Below the pieces are notes generated by a model that saw nothing but the letters and a program-made list of their open reading frames with translations, searched no databases and was not told the origin of the DNA. 64,000 nucleotides of DNA from Chryseobacterium taiwanense. GTDB taxonomy: Bacteria; Bacteroidota; Bacteroidia; Flavobacteriales; Weeksellaceae. Shown here one piece after another: positions 44,205-53,069 of the stretch (position 1 is its first letter; the number at the start of each line of letters is the position of its first letter). The stretch covers positions 124,001 to 188,000 of the forward strand of contig NZ_JWTA01000005.1 of assembly GCF_000813825.1 (NCBI RefSeq). The letters run 5' to 3'. Made by a program: the position numbers and the translations under genes.

Positions 44205-44816
44205 ATGTTAAGCTTATTCGAAGACATATCAGATAACCCTTTAAATATCCTTCCCAACGACGGAACTGTTCACTATTACGGAAAAATTTTCTCCGAAGAA
44301 AAGTCGGATTTTTATTATGACTATTTATTCAATCAGATTCCTTGGGAAAATGATGAAGCAATGATTTTCGGGAAATTGATTTTAACGAAAAGAAAAGTAG
44401 CCTGGTTCGGCGAAAAACCATTTGAATACACGTATTCAAAAAGAACAAAGTATGCCCAATTTTGGACTCCTGAACTCTTAGAATTAAAACAAAAATGTGA
44501 AGAAATAACAGGAGAAACTTATAATTCCTGTTTGTTGAATTTATACCACGACGGAAGTGAAGGAATGGCGTATCACAGTGATGGTGAAAAAGATTTGAAA
44601 AAGCATGGAGCAATTGCTTCTCTGACTTTCGGAGCGGAAAGAAAGTTTTTATTTAAGCATAAAGCAACGAAAGAAAAAGTCGAAATATTCTTAGAAAACG
44701 GAAGTTTACTGGTGATGAAAGGAACGACTCAAGATCATTGGATGCATCGACTTCCGCCCACAACAAAAGTGAAAACTCCGCGAGTAAATCTGACTTTTAG
44801 AACAATCGAAGAGTGA
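44205..44816 (+). CDS. AlkB-family 2-oxoglutarate/Fe(II) dioxygenase
   Basis: Oxidative demethylation of 1-methyladenine and 3-methylcytosine in DNA. The 203-residue protein has the iron ligands in 'YHSDGEKDL' (HxD) and the distal His in 'TTQDHWMHRLPPT', followed by the 2-oxoglutarate-binding 'RVNLTFRTI'. It is the ALKBH2/3-like bacterial form. It stands alone between two inverted copies of a palindromic element, after the Ada-like gene. Confidence 0.93.
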   Translation: MLSLFEDISDNPLNILPNDGTVHYYGKIFSEEKSDFYYDYLFNQIPWENDEAMIFGKLILTKRKVAWFGEKPFEYTYSKRTKYAQFWTPELLELKQKCEEITGETYNSCLLNLYHDGSEGMAYHSDGEKDLKKHGAIASLTFGAERKFLFKHKATKEKVEIFLENGSLLVMKGTTQDHWMHRLPPTTKVKTPRVNLTFRTIEE

Positions 44817-44828
44817 TTTTACTTAAAG

Positions 44829-44905
44829 ATTTCCGTAGGAATCTAAGCCAATATTTTTTTATTCTAATTTCTAATAAATGAACCTAGATTCCTACAGAAT
44901 GACAA
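44829..44905 (-). repeat. Palindromic intergenic element, copy 2 (inverted)
   Basis: Arms TTCCGTAGGAATCTA (44831-44845) and TAGATTCCTACAGAA (44885-44899), extending to GACAA at 44905. Read on the minus strand it aligns with copy 1 almost end to end, including the inner GGTTCATTTATTA. One arm is shortened and one base differs. Confidence 0.75.
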
Positions 44906-44924
44906 AAGTTACGTATAATTTTAT

Positions 44925-45000
44925 TTCTCGCAGATTGTGCAGATGACGCAGATCTTTTTAAACACAATCATCTGCTTAATTTGCAAAATCTGCGGGAGAC
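44925..45000. repeat. Second type of palindromic element (CGCAGATT family)
   Basis: Imperfect inverted repeat between TTCTCGCAGATTGTGCAGAT and ATCTGCTTAATTTGCAAAA, closing with TCTGCGGGAGA. Resembles short dispersed repeats known by sight from many flavobacterial intergenic regions. Confidence 0.6.
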
Positions 45001-45036
45001 AAAAAATAAAAGCTGTTCAAACCGAACCAGCTTTTT
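45001..45036 (-). terminator. Terminator of the CocE-type gene
   Basis: Stem AAAAGCTG / CAGCTTTT with near-complete inner pairing; followed by TTTTTT on the minus strand. Confidence 0.75.
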
Positions 45037-45041
45037 AAAAT

Positions 45042-46901
45042 TTATTTCAAAACCTCAACTTCAATCGCGCTATCATCAAAAACCTTGATAAACGCTTTTG
45101 TATAATCCTCCTTCGTTGCAAAATTCGGATTATCTAAGAATTTCTGTGGGTTGATTGCAAATAACGGGAACCAGGTTGAAGAAATCTGAATCTGGATTTT
45201 ATGTCCTTTTTTAAACGTATGAACAACATCCTGTAATCTAAAATTCACTGCTGTTTTTTGATTGGGAACCAATGCTTCAGCTTTTTCTCTCGAGTTTCTG
45301 AATCTTGCCGGCATAATTTCACTTCTTACCATCTGATGATAATTTCCGTAGATCACCCCGTCTTTTTTCTCAATTGGTTTGAAATCTTCAGGATAAATAT
45401 CAATCAATTTAACCGCAAAATCGGCATCAGTAGAAGTAGAAGAAATATTCAATTTAGCCATAATTTCCCCGGCGAAAGTCATATCTTCCGTTAAAGCATC
45501 TGTCGTGAATGTTAAAACATCTGGTCTTCCTTCTGCAAATCTTTGGTCTTCCGACATATAATTTTTAGGAGTGAACCCGTTGAAATCTTTTAAATTATCA
45601 GAACTCAAAACCGGATTGTTCGGATCACTGTAATATTCCGATGAACCTTGTCCTGCTGCATTTTTCAATGTTCCGTTTGATAAATAGAAATTTACTTTCT
45701 GTCCTTCTTTCGGAGGATATGTTGCAAATTCTCTCCATTGTTTTGCTCCGGTGTCATACATCAAAGCTTCCGGTAAACCAGCATCCTGTTTGGTATTTCC
45801 TTTTAAATAATGGTTGAAAAATTTAGTTTCAATATTTTTTTGATAGTATGTTGCAATACTGTCTCCGAAGTAAATCTGATTATGGAAATGCTTTCCTTGT
45901 TCCTGTGCCCAAGCTCCGTGAGAGAAAGGTCCCATCACAATTGTATTTTTCGCTTTCGGACTCGTTTTTTCAATCGTTTTATAAATATTTAAAGGTCCTG
46001 AAAGATCTTCTGCATCAAACCAACCACCAACAGTCATTACAGCATGATTTATATTTTTAAGATGAGGGAGAAGACTTCTTTTCTGCCAGAATTCATCATA
46101 ATTGGTATGGTTCATAATTTCCGTCATGAAGAAATTATCTTTATAATATTTATCGTAGCCATCCTTCAATGTTCCCATGTCTCTGTAGAATTTTAAGCCA
46201 TCTTCAGAAGTCACTTTGATCATAGAATCTGTATACCACGCTTTATTTTCAGGTTTTGTTTTCTGAACTCCGAATACAGGGAAGGTTCTGAAATATCCCA
46301 TCATGAATCTTCCGTTGTGAAGAAAGTCGTCATTCCAAAAATCTGAAATCGGAGCTTGTGGAGAAGAGGCTACTAAAGCGGGATGCTGAGCTAAAACTCC
46401 TACGGCTGTATAAAATCCCGGATAAGACGTTCCGTATTGTCCTACTTTTCCGTTATTGTCTTTGATGTTTTTAATCAACCAATCGATTGTGTCGTAGGTA
46501 TCGGTACTTTCGTCAACATCTTTCTTCGTTTTTCTGTCAACCTGTGGTGTCATATTGGTGAACGTCCCTTCACTCATATATCTTCCTCGAACATCCTGAA
46601 ATACAAAGATATATTTGTCTTTCATTAAATATTGGTTCGGACCAAGCTTTGTTCTGTATTCATTTTCACCGTAAGGAGCGATGCTGTAGCATGTTCTCTG
46701 CATCAAAAACGGGTACTTGTTTTTATTGGAAATATCTTTCGGAATGTAAACTGCAGTGAAAAGTTTCACTCCGTCACGCATGGTGATGTACATTTCCTTT
46801 TTTATAAAATTATCTTTTACAAAAGTATCAGGTTGTTGTTTATTCTGTGAATTCCCGAAAACAAACAGGAAAATAAACAAGATTGAAAAATGAATCTTCA
46901 T
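45042..46901 (-). CDS. Secreted CocE/NonD-family serine hydrolase (X-Pro peptidase-like)
   Basis: The 619-residue protein has a signal peptide ending FGNSQ, an N-terminal S15-type alpha/beta hydrolase (~40-350) with the nucleophile elbow 'GQYGTSYPGF', catalytic-region motifs 'FQDVRGRYMSEG' and 'MGPFSHGAW', and a C-terminal jelly-roll (X-Pro dipeptidyl-peptidase C-terminal) domain. Probably releases dipeptides or acyl groups in the periplasm or outside. It carries no T9SS tail. Confidence 0.92.
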   Translation of the reverse strand: MKIHFSILFIFLFVFGNSQNKQQPDTFVKDNFIKKEMYITMRDGVKLFTAVYIPKDISNKNKYPFLMQRTCYSIAPYGENEYRTKLGPNQYLMKDKYIFVFQDVRGRYMSEGTFTNMTPQVDRKTKKDVDESTDTYDTIDWLIKNIKDNNGKVGQYGTSYPGFYTAVGVLAQHPALVASSPQAPISDFWNDDFLHNGRFMMGYFRTFPVFGVQKTKPENKAWYTDSMIKVTSEDGLKFYRDMGTLKDGYDKYYKDNFFMTEIMNHTNYDEFWQKRSLLPHLKNINHAVMTVGGWFDAEDLSGPLNIYKTIEKTSPKAKNTIVMGPFSHGAWAQEQGKHFHNQIYFGDSIATYYQKNIETKFFNHYLKGNTKQDAGLPEALMYDTGAKQWREFATYPPKEGQKVNFYLSNGTLKNAAGQGSSEYYSDPNNPVLSSDNLKDFNGFTPKNYMSEDQRFAEGRPDVLTFTTDALTEDMTFAGEIMAKLNISSTSTDADFAVKLIDIYPEDFKPIEKKDGVIYGNYHQMVRSEIMPARFRNSREKAEALVPNQKTAVNFRLQDVVHTFKKGHKIQIQISSTWFPLFAINPQKFLDNPNFATKEDYTKAFIKVFDDSAIEVEVLK

Positions 46902-46968
46902 TACATAAAATTTGACGCTAATTTAAACATAAAAAAGCTTTTAATTAAATGTTAATGGTAAGAGATTC

Positions 46969-47047
46969 TTGTCCTTCTGAACGAAGCAAAGTGTGGTGAA
47001 GAATCTGCACTTGGTTTAAAAAGATTCTTCCTTCGTCAGAATGACAG
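46969..47047. repeat. Palindromic element of the GAAGAATCT type
   Basis: GTCCTTCTGAACGAAGC...GAAGAATCT on the left pairs with AGATTCTTCCTTCGTCAGAATGAC on the right. Its ends (GTCATTC / GAATCT) are like those of the elements flanking alkB. Confidence 0.6.
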
Positions 47048-47085
47048 GTATTTCGTAATAAAATAGTTGAATTTGGGTGTTTAAA

Positions 47086-49809
47086 TCACATTTTCTTTCC
47101 TGCAAATTTGTTCAGTTTCATAGTAAGAGAAAACATAATATAACGTTTTAAGATCAGGTCTTCACGATCTTCCACATAAGAGGCAGCTATTGTTCTTTTT
47201 ACACTTTGGTTCTGATTGAGAACATCATATACTTTTACTCTTGCTGTGAACTGTTTATTGTAAAAAGAATAGCCTACACTCGTATTCCAGAAATAAAAAT
47301 CTCTTTTGAAACCGGGAGCAATGTTGGAGCTGGTATTGTATTCAAAATCATTTCCAAAAAGCAGATTGGTTTTCAGGTAATAATTGGTAAGCTCCAGTCT
47401 AAATGTTTGATACGTATTTTTGATGCTTTCAACACTGTAGTTTTTATATTCTGAAAAAGAATAGTTGACATTATAGGAAGGCTTCACGATGATTTTATCT
47501 TTCTTATCGTACATTAAATTAATTCCCGGAGCAAAAGTATACGAGTTTCCGGTGAACTGTTGTCCGTTGATAAAACCTTTATTAAATCTGTAATTAAAAC
47601 TGGTTTTGGGATTTACCATCAATCGGCTGTCTCCCCATTTAAAGGTTTTGCTGAAACCTCCGCCAATATTTGCATTTTTATTTCCGCTGATGTTGGTGTA
47701 GGTTACAAATTGTTTCCCGGATTCATCATAATAAGAAAAATTGGTCGTGTCATTATTGTTGTACGTAAAACCGATATTGATATGATAATTGATATTTTTT
47801 GGGACATTAAAATTATTAAAATACAGGCTTGTTCTATTGCTCCAAGAGTTTTTCAGATCTGGATTTCCTTTGTAGGTGATCAGCGGATTGGATTCATCCG
47901 TATAAGGAATCAAATTAGTAGATAACGGAATGGTAAAACTTGCCGAGTTGTAAACGCTGATTCGGGAATTTTTAGAAATTCTGTATTGTAAACCTGCATT
48001 ATAATCGGGAAGGGAGAAGTTTCTTTCCAGTTCGTAATGTGCCCCGTTGAAAATAGAATTGTATTTTAGATCAGTCAGATCAACATTTACAGAAGCCCAC
48101 AAATTCATTTTCTGCTTATTGAGTTCAACGGTAACCTGCGGAGAAAGCTGATTGTTTTTCTCGTTCGAACTGTTGGACAACGCCAGATTATATTGAGAAT
48201 ACTGTCCTGTAATTTCATCGAAATCATTTACTATTCTATCATTTATAGAATTTCTGGAATTATAATTTAAACCAAAACTTACGTTCAGTGAATCAGAAAT
48301 CGGTTCGGAATATTTTGCACTAAACGAGTAATTGTTGTTTTGTCTTTTTACAGTGCTTAATTGGTCTCTGGTATCTCTTTTTGTGACATCTTCAATTCCG
48401 TTATCATAAAATAATGTTTGGGAATTCGTAAGATTATTGTTTTTATTTTCAGTAATTGAAGTATGTAAACTGGTGTAGAGGGTTCTTCCTTTCTTTTTAA
48501 ATTTTCTGGAATAATGAATATTCGGGCTGAATGAATTGTTTTCAGAATTAGAATTGGTGGTAGATGCTGATGTATTCAAAAGTTCATCATTTCCCCAGGT
48601 TGTAGATGTTGCCTTTCTGAAATTAGTTGTTTTTGAATGTGAAAAAGCGGGCGAAAAATAGATAGTGCTTAATGTATCAGGTTTTATTTTTATTGATGAA
48701 TTAAAACTATACTGTTCACTTTCGTTTTCTGCATTATTTTCAGAATCTGTTTTTAAAGTAGAATCTGGAAGAAAAGTTGTTTTTGAAACTTTTGAAGCTG
48801 TTTCCAGATTGGTACTGGTTCTGGTAATTCCCAGCGCATCGATTTCTACTTCTTTGCTGAGTTTATCGCTGTAATTGAGACCAATGGTTGTCGACTTTTG
48901 TATCCCTGTTGAAGAATTTCCTGCCTGCATATTTCGTCCACCTCTTCCCATATTGTCGGAAACCTCATCGCTGGAGAATCCCTGAGAATTGATATTGTTG
49001 GAAGAAGCAAGCAAACTTATTTTCGTTTTATCTTTAAAATAGCTTAAAAATCCGCTGCCATCATATCGTTCGTCTGAACCGTAGCCGGCTGTGATTCTAG
49101 AAAGAAAACCTTTATTTTTCTTTTCATCAATAGTGAAATTGATCGTAGCATTTTCAGATTTCGGTGTTTTTCCGGTAAGTTCTTCCTCTTTGGTTTTGGT
49201 TGAAGTAATTTGAATATTTTTAATAATATCTGCCGGAAGATTCTTTAAAGCAATTTTTCCGTCTTTATCGAAGAAAGGTTTTCCGTTGATCATGATTTGA
49301 TCGACTTCTTTTCCGTTCGCGGTAATTTTTCCGTCATTGTCGATTTCTACACCGCTGATGTTTTTTAATAATTCCTCAATATTGCTGTCGGGACGGACTT
49401 TAATTGCGTTTGCATTAAACTCAATGGTGTCTTTTTTTATTTTTACAGGAGAAGCGGTAATTTTTACTTCTTCAATATCTGTAATCTGATTTTTATCCAA
49501 TTGGATATTCTCCAGATTGATCGACTGATCTATTTTTTCCAACTTTTTAGAATAGGAAATCAATTTTTCTGCATCAACCTTTAAAATTGACGGCTCATTC
49601 AGTTCATTGGTTTTTAAAGAAAATTTACCTTCTTTATTCGTCGATGTATAATTGATAACCGATGAGTCTTTTTGTTTTAAAAGATAAACCGTAGCATTTT
49701 CTATCGGTTTTTTCTCAAAATCCAAAACTTTCCCATCAAGACTGAATTTTTGTCCGTTCAGGAGTAAAAAATTAAAAGAGAATATCAGCAGCCAAAGAAT
49801 TTTCTTCAT
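47086..49809 (-). CDS. TonB-dependent receptor-like outer-membrane protein
   Basis: A 907-residue protein with a signal peptide ending LLNGQ, then an N-terminal carboxypeptidase-regulatory-like domain ('GKVLDFEKKPIENATVYLL', residues ~25-105), a plug domain ('NIEELLKNISGVEIDNDG', 'MINGKPFFDK', ~140-220) and a large barrel (~230-907). This is the 'outer membrane beta-barrel family' kind of receptor without a visible TonB box. No SusD partner is adjacent, so a peptide, metal or other small ligand is as likely as a glycan. Confidence 0.88.
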   Translation of the reverse strand: MKKILWLLIFSFNFLLLNGQKFSLDGKVLDFEKKPIENATVYLLKQKDSSVINYTSTNKEGKFSLKTNELNEPSILKVDAEKLISYSKKLEKIDQSINLENIQLDKNQITDIEEVKITASPVKIKKDTIEFNANAIKVRPDSNIEELLKNISGVEIDNDGKITANGKEVDQIMINGKPFFDKDGKIALKNLPADIIKNIQITSTKTKEEELTGKTPKSENATINFTIDEKKNKGFLSRITAGYGSDERYDGSGFLSYFKDKTKISLLASSNNINSQGFSSDEVSDNMGRGGRNMQAGNSSTGIQKSTTIGLNYSDKLSKEVEIDALGITRTSTNLETASKVSKTTFLPDSTLKTDSENNAENESEQYSFNSSIKIKPDTLSTIYFSPAFSHSKTTNFRKATSTTWGNDELLNTSASTTNSNSENNSFSPNIHYSRKFKKKGRTLYTSLHTSITENKNNNLTNSQTLFYDNGIEDVTKRDTRDQLSTVKRQNNNYSFSAKYSEPISDSLNVSFGLNYNSRNSINDRIVNDFDEITGQYSQYNLALSNSSNEKNNQLSPQVTVELNKQKMNLWASVNVDLTDLKYNSIFNGAHYELERNFSLPDYNAGLQYRISKNSRISVYNSASFTIPLSTNLIPYTDESNPLITYKGNPDLKNSWSNRTSLYFNNFNVPKNINYHINIGFTYNNNDTTNFSYYDESGKQFVTYTNISGNKNANIGGGFSKTFKWGDSRLMVNPKTSFNYRFNKGFINGQQFTGNSYTFAPGINLMYDKKDKIIVKPSYNVNYSFSEYKNYSVESIKNTYQTFRLELTNYYLKTNLLFGNDFEYNTSSNIAPGFKRDFYFWNTSVGYSFYNKQFTARVKVYDVLNQNQSVKRTIAASYVEDREDLILKRYIMFSLTMKLNKFAGKKM

Positions 49810-49837
49810 TAAATGTTTTTTGAAGGCACTAAAGTAT

Positions 49838-49862
49838 AAAAAAACATCCCTGAATAGGGATG
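49838..49862 (-). terminator. Terminator of the BON/SH3 operon
   Basis: Stem CATCCCT / AGGGATG with loop GAAT; seven T follow on the minus strand. Confidence 0.85.
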
Positions 49863-49894
49863 CTTATATTTTAAATAATGTTAAATCTTGCGAA

Positions 49895-50314
49895 TTAAGC
49901 TCTTAAATATCTTGCATAGGCATAACCTTCTTGCCCATCAGCATTTTTTACTTTCCACCATTCGTCGGAAGTCTGCTCAATTAAAGTTACCGCAGCTCCT
50001 TTTGCTGCTTTTCCTACTACAGCAGCTTCTGTAGAAGGTTCTTGTCTGATATTTAAATTAGATTCTTCAGTAGCTACCGTTAAAGAAGCACCAGAAGCCA
50101 GTCCGCTCACTTGTACATCAATGTTGATATCTGATGCAGAATAGGTAGAGTCAATTGCTCCCAAAGCATTCCAAACTGCATCTTTAGCAGCTGTATTGGT
50201 TGCACTTCCGGAAACATATAAAATTCCGTCCTGTTCCTGAACCTGAAGATTTGAAATTCCTGCAGATTGAGCAGCAGAAACTACGCTTGAATATTTGTCT
50301 TGTAATGTGCTCAT
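49895..50314 (-). CDS. Cytoplasmic BON-like plus SH3b protein
   Basis: The 139-residue protein has no signal peptide. Residues ~1-70 fit a BON-like fold ('NLQVQEQDGILYVSGSATN', 'AVWNALGAIDSTYSAS'), and ~80-139 are a bacterial SH3 domain ('NIRQEPSTEAAVVGKAAKG', 'WWKVKNADGQEGYAYARYL'). The layout resembles E. coli Kbp (BON plus LysM, potassium-binding), with SH3 in place of LysM. It lies 5 bases after the BON lipoprotein gene in the same operon. Confidence 0.8.
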   Translation of the reverse strand: MSTLQDKYSSVVSAAQSAGISNLQVQEQDGILYVSGSATNTAAKDAVWNALGAIDSTYSASDINIDVQVSGLASGASLTVATEESNLNIRQEPSTEAAVVGKAAKGAAVTLIEQTSDEWWKVKNADGQEGYAYARYLRA

Positions 50315-50319
50315 ATTAA

Positions 50320-50808
50320 TTATTTTACGGTATAGTTAAAGTTTACTTTTCCAACTTTCAAAGCATCCACAGATTCTTTGATTTTTCTAGCCTGTGTTGA
50401 AGATGCCGTTCCTGTAAGCGTTAATTCACCATTCACAACTTCTACTTTTACTGAAGGGAAATCTTTTAAAGCATCCTGTACTTTTTGTTGAATAGCCGGA
50501 TCTACTACAGATGCTGTTTCAACCGGAGCAACTGGAGCAGGAGCTTCAATTTTTGTCATATCCATTACATCTTTGATCCCGTTTACAGTCTTCAACTGAG
50601 CAATCATAGCATTTTTAGATTGTTCATCAGCAAAAGTTCCGCTTAGATGAGCGACTCCGTCTTTTACTTCAACAGAAGCACCTGGATTGGAAGTTACAAT
50701 AGTTGTTGCCTGAGTCTGAAGATCTGCATCAGAAATTTTTTTCTTACATGAAATAGATCCGAAAGATACTGCGATTGCCAACGCAGCCATAGCAATTGTT
50801 TTTTTCAT
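50320..50808 (-). CDS. BON-domain lipoprotein
   Basis: The 162-residue protein has a lipoprotein signal (lipobox GSISC, Cys21) and two BON domains, ~27-90 and ~105-162, each with the typical 'VEVKDGVAHLSGTF' / 'VEVVNGELTLTGTA' strand pair. Such proteins (OsmY/DolP-like) sit in the periplasm or on the outer membrane and help under envelope or osmotic stress. It is coupled with the cytoplasmic BON/SH3 gene. Confidence 0.88.
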   Translation of the reverse strand: MKKTIAMAALAIAVSFGSISCKKKISDADLQTQATTIVTSNPGASVEVKDGVAHLSGTFADEQSKNAMIAQLKTVNGIKDVMDMTKIEAPAPVAPVETASVVDPAIQQKVQDALKDFPSVKVEVVNGELTLTGTASSTQARKIKESVDALKVGKVNFNYTVK

Positions 50809-51006
50809 AATAGAGTTATTTTTTTGTTGTTTAGGTTTTAATGTTATACGTAAATGTAATAATAAAATTTATACCAAAAGATTAAAATTCTGCTAATTAT
50901 TTTTTATTTCTCGAAAAGATTCAACATGAAAATGGAAAATTTATGGAATAAAAAGGGGGGTAAATGCGGTGAAAAGAATAAGTAACAGGCAAAAGTTTAA
51001 AAACAT

Positions 51007-51014
51007 TATATTTG
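51007..51014 (+). promoter_or_regulatory. -7 element of the symporter gene
   Basis: TATATTTG, exact TAnnTTTG match, 19 bases before the ATG at 51034. Confidence 0.6.
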
Positions 51015-51033
51015 TGCAACTTGAATTATATAT

Positions 51034-52284
51034 ATGAAAGGACAAAATAAACTATTTTTTGCGATCATCATTGCCCTTATCTTAGGAGTTGGAATTGGAG
51101 GTTTCGTTCATGTGAAATATCCTGAAAGTGCGGAACCGTTTTCAAAAAACATAAAATTGCTGGGAACTGTTTTCATCAGATTGGTTCAGATGATTATTGC
51201 TCCGTTGGTATTTACGACTCTTGTGGTAGGTATTGCCAAAATGAGTGATATTAAAATGATTGGTAGGGTAGGAACGAAAGCAATGCTATGGTTTATTTCT
51301 GCTTCTTTGGTGTCTCTTTTTATAGGATTGGTGTTGGTGAACTGGTTGGAACCGGGGCATGTAACCAAGCTTCCGATACAGGATGCTGCTTCCGCAGAAG
51401 AATTGTTGAAGAGCAGTAAAGGCTTTTCTATGGAAGATTTTGTAAAGCACATTATTCCTAAAAGTATTTTCGAGGCTTTTGCAACGAATGAGGTACTTCA
51501 GATTGTAGTATTTTCTATCATGTTTGGAATTGCTTTGGCAAATTTAGGAGAGGAATATGCACAACCTGTCATTAAATTATTTGATATTATAGCCCATGGA
51601 ATCCTGAAAATGGTAGGGTATATCATGTGGTTTGCACCTCTTGGAGTGTTGGGAGCTATTGCAGCTGTAGTGGCAACCAACGGTTTTGAGATCTTTAAAG
51701 TATATGCTATTTATTTAAGAGATTTCTTCTTTGCTTTGGCTGTTTTATGGTTAGTTTTATTATTAGTAGGCTATTTAATCTTAGGAAACAGATTATTCGA
51801 TTTATTGAGAAGAATAAAAGCACCTTTGTTAATTGCATTCTCTACTACGAGCTCTGAAGCCGTGTTCCCGAAACTGGTAGAAGAATTGGAAAGATTCGGA
51901 TGTAATAATAGAGTAGTCTCATTTATTTTACCTTTAGGATATTCTTTCAATTTGGATGGAAGTATGATGTATATGACGTTTGCATCTATTTTTATTGCTC
52001 AGATCTATGGAGTAGAAATGACGGTAGGACAGCAAATCACCATGCTTTTGGTATTAATGCTTACTTCAAAAGGAATTGCCGGAGTTCCGAGAGCTTCTTT
52101 GGTCATTATTGTGGCAACCTGTTCAATGTTTGGAATTCCGCCGGAAGGAATTGCACTTATTTTACCAATTGACCATTTCTGTGATATGGGAAGAAGTATG
52201 ACGAATGTTCTAGGAAATGCACTGGCAACTTCTGCTGTTTCTAAATGGGAAGGTCAGCTTGAAAATCATGGAGGAGATATTTAA
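51034..52284 (+). CDS. Dicarboxylate/amino acid:cation symporter
   Basis: The 416-residue inner-membrane carrier of the DAACS family (GltP/DctA) has about eight membrane helices, with the hairpin signature 'FSTTSSEAVFPKL' and the later 'YSFNLDGSMMYM' and 'SKGIAGVPRASLV' substrate/cation motifs. Imports glutamate, aspartate or C4-dicarboxylates with Na+ or H+. The PhyH dioxygenase gene follows after 25 bases. Confidence 0.93.
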   Translation: MKGQNKLFFAIIIALILGVGIGGFVHVKYPESAEPFSKNIKLLGTVFIRLVQMIIAPLVFTTLVVGIAKMSDIKMIGRVGTKAMLWFISASLVSLFIGLVLVNWLEPGHVTKLPIQDAASAEELLKSSKGFSMEDFVKHIIPKSIFEAFATNEVLQIVVFSIMFGIALANLGEEYAQPVIKLFDIIAHGILKMVGYIMWFAPLGVLGAIAAVVATNGFEIFKVYAIYLRDFFFALAVLWLVLLLVGYLILGNRLFDLLRRIKAPLLIAFSTTSSEAVFPKLVEELERFGCNNRVVSFILPLGYSFNLDGSMMYMTFASIFIAQIYGVEMTVGQQITMLLVLMLTSKGIAGVPRASLVIIVATCSMFGIPPEGIALILPIDHFCDMGRSMTNVLGNALATSAVSKWEGQLENHGGDI

Positions 52285-52309
52285 GGAATAATTTTGTAAG
52301 CTTCTTATT

Positions 52310-53029
52310 TTGAATTTACAACACTATAAACAAGACATTGCTGATAATGGGTTTTCTGTTATCAGCAATATTTTTTCTGAGGAGGAAATCGAGAAGATAG
52401 GGAAGGTTATCAACCAGATTGATACTTCAAAAGAAACGTTCAGAAAGTCGGAAGATCTTTTTGCCATTCGACAGTTTTTAAAGGAAATTCCTGAAGTAAA
52501 GGATCTTGTCTTTAATGACAATATTAAAAAAATCATCAAAGAAGTTTTTGGAGATCAGTATTTTGTGGTGAAAAGCATTTATTTTGATAAACCTGAAACC
52601 TCAAACTGGTATGTTGCCTATCATCAGGATCTGACGATTTCTGTGGATAAAAAGACGGTACTGGAAAATTTCGGACCTTGGACAACCAAGCAGAATCAGT
52701 TTGCGGTGCAGCCTCCACTAGATATTCTTGAAAATATTTATACAATCAGAATTCATCTTGATGATACAGATGAGCAGAATGGGGCATTAAAAGTAGTTCC
52801 AACATCACATGCTAAAGGAATTTACAGACCGGAAACCATTGACTGGAACGTAGAAACCGAGCATATCTGTAATGTAGAAAAAGGTGGAATCATGATTATG
52901 AAACCATTAACGCTTCACGGTTCCAATCGTACTACGAATGGAAAGAAAAGAAGAGTGATCCATATAGAGTTTTCTGACCAGGAACTTCCTTCGGAAATTC
53001 AATGGTCTGAAAGAGAAAGTGTTTTATAA
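52310..53029 (+). CDS. Phytanoyl-CoA dioxygenase (PhyH)-family protein, TTG start
   Basis: The 239-residue Fe(II)/2-oxoglutarate oxygenase has the HxD pair in 'AYHQDLTISVD' and the distal His in 'MKPLTLHGSNRTT', with the 2OG-binding Arg in 'RRVIHIEF'. The reading frame starts at a TTG; the next methionine lies deep in the fold (beyond residue ~180), so the non-ATG start is well supported. Substrate unknown. Close spacing to the symporter gene suggests coexpression, perhaps acting on an imported acid. Confidence 0.85.
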   Translation: MNLQHYKQDIADNGFSVISNIFSEEEIEKIGKVINQIDTSKETFRKSEDLFAIRQFLKEIPEVKDLVFNDNIKKIIKEVFGDQYFVVKSIYFDKPETSNWYVAYHQDLTISVDKKTVLENFGPWTTKQNQFAVQPPLDILENIYTIRIHLDDTDEQNGALKVVPTSHAKGIYRPETIDWNVETEHICNVEKGGIMIMKPLTLHGSNRTTNGKKRRVIHIEFSDQELPSEIQWSERESVL

Positions 53030-53069
53030 TATTTTAAAATTATCTGAATTTAATCTTTAATAAACATTT

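Noticed and set aside
45810..46060. Plus-strand frames inside the CocE-type gene
   Set aside because: Overlap a full-length hydrolase gene on the other strand; translations are Phe/Ser-rich without pattern.
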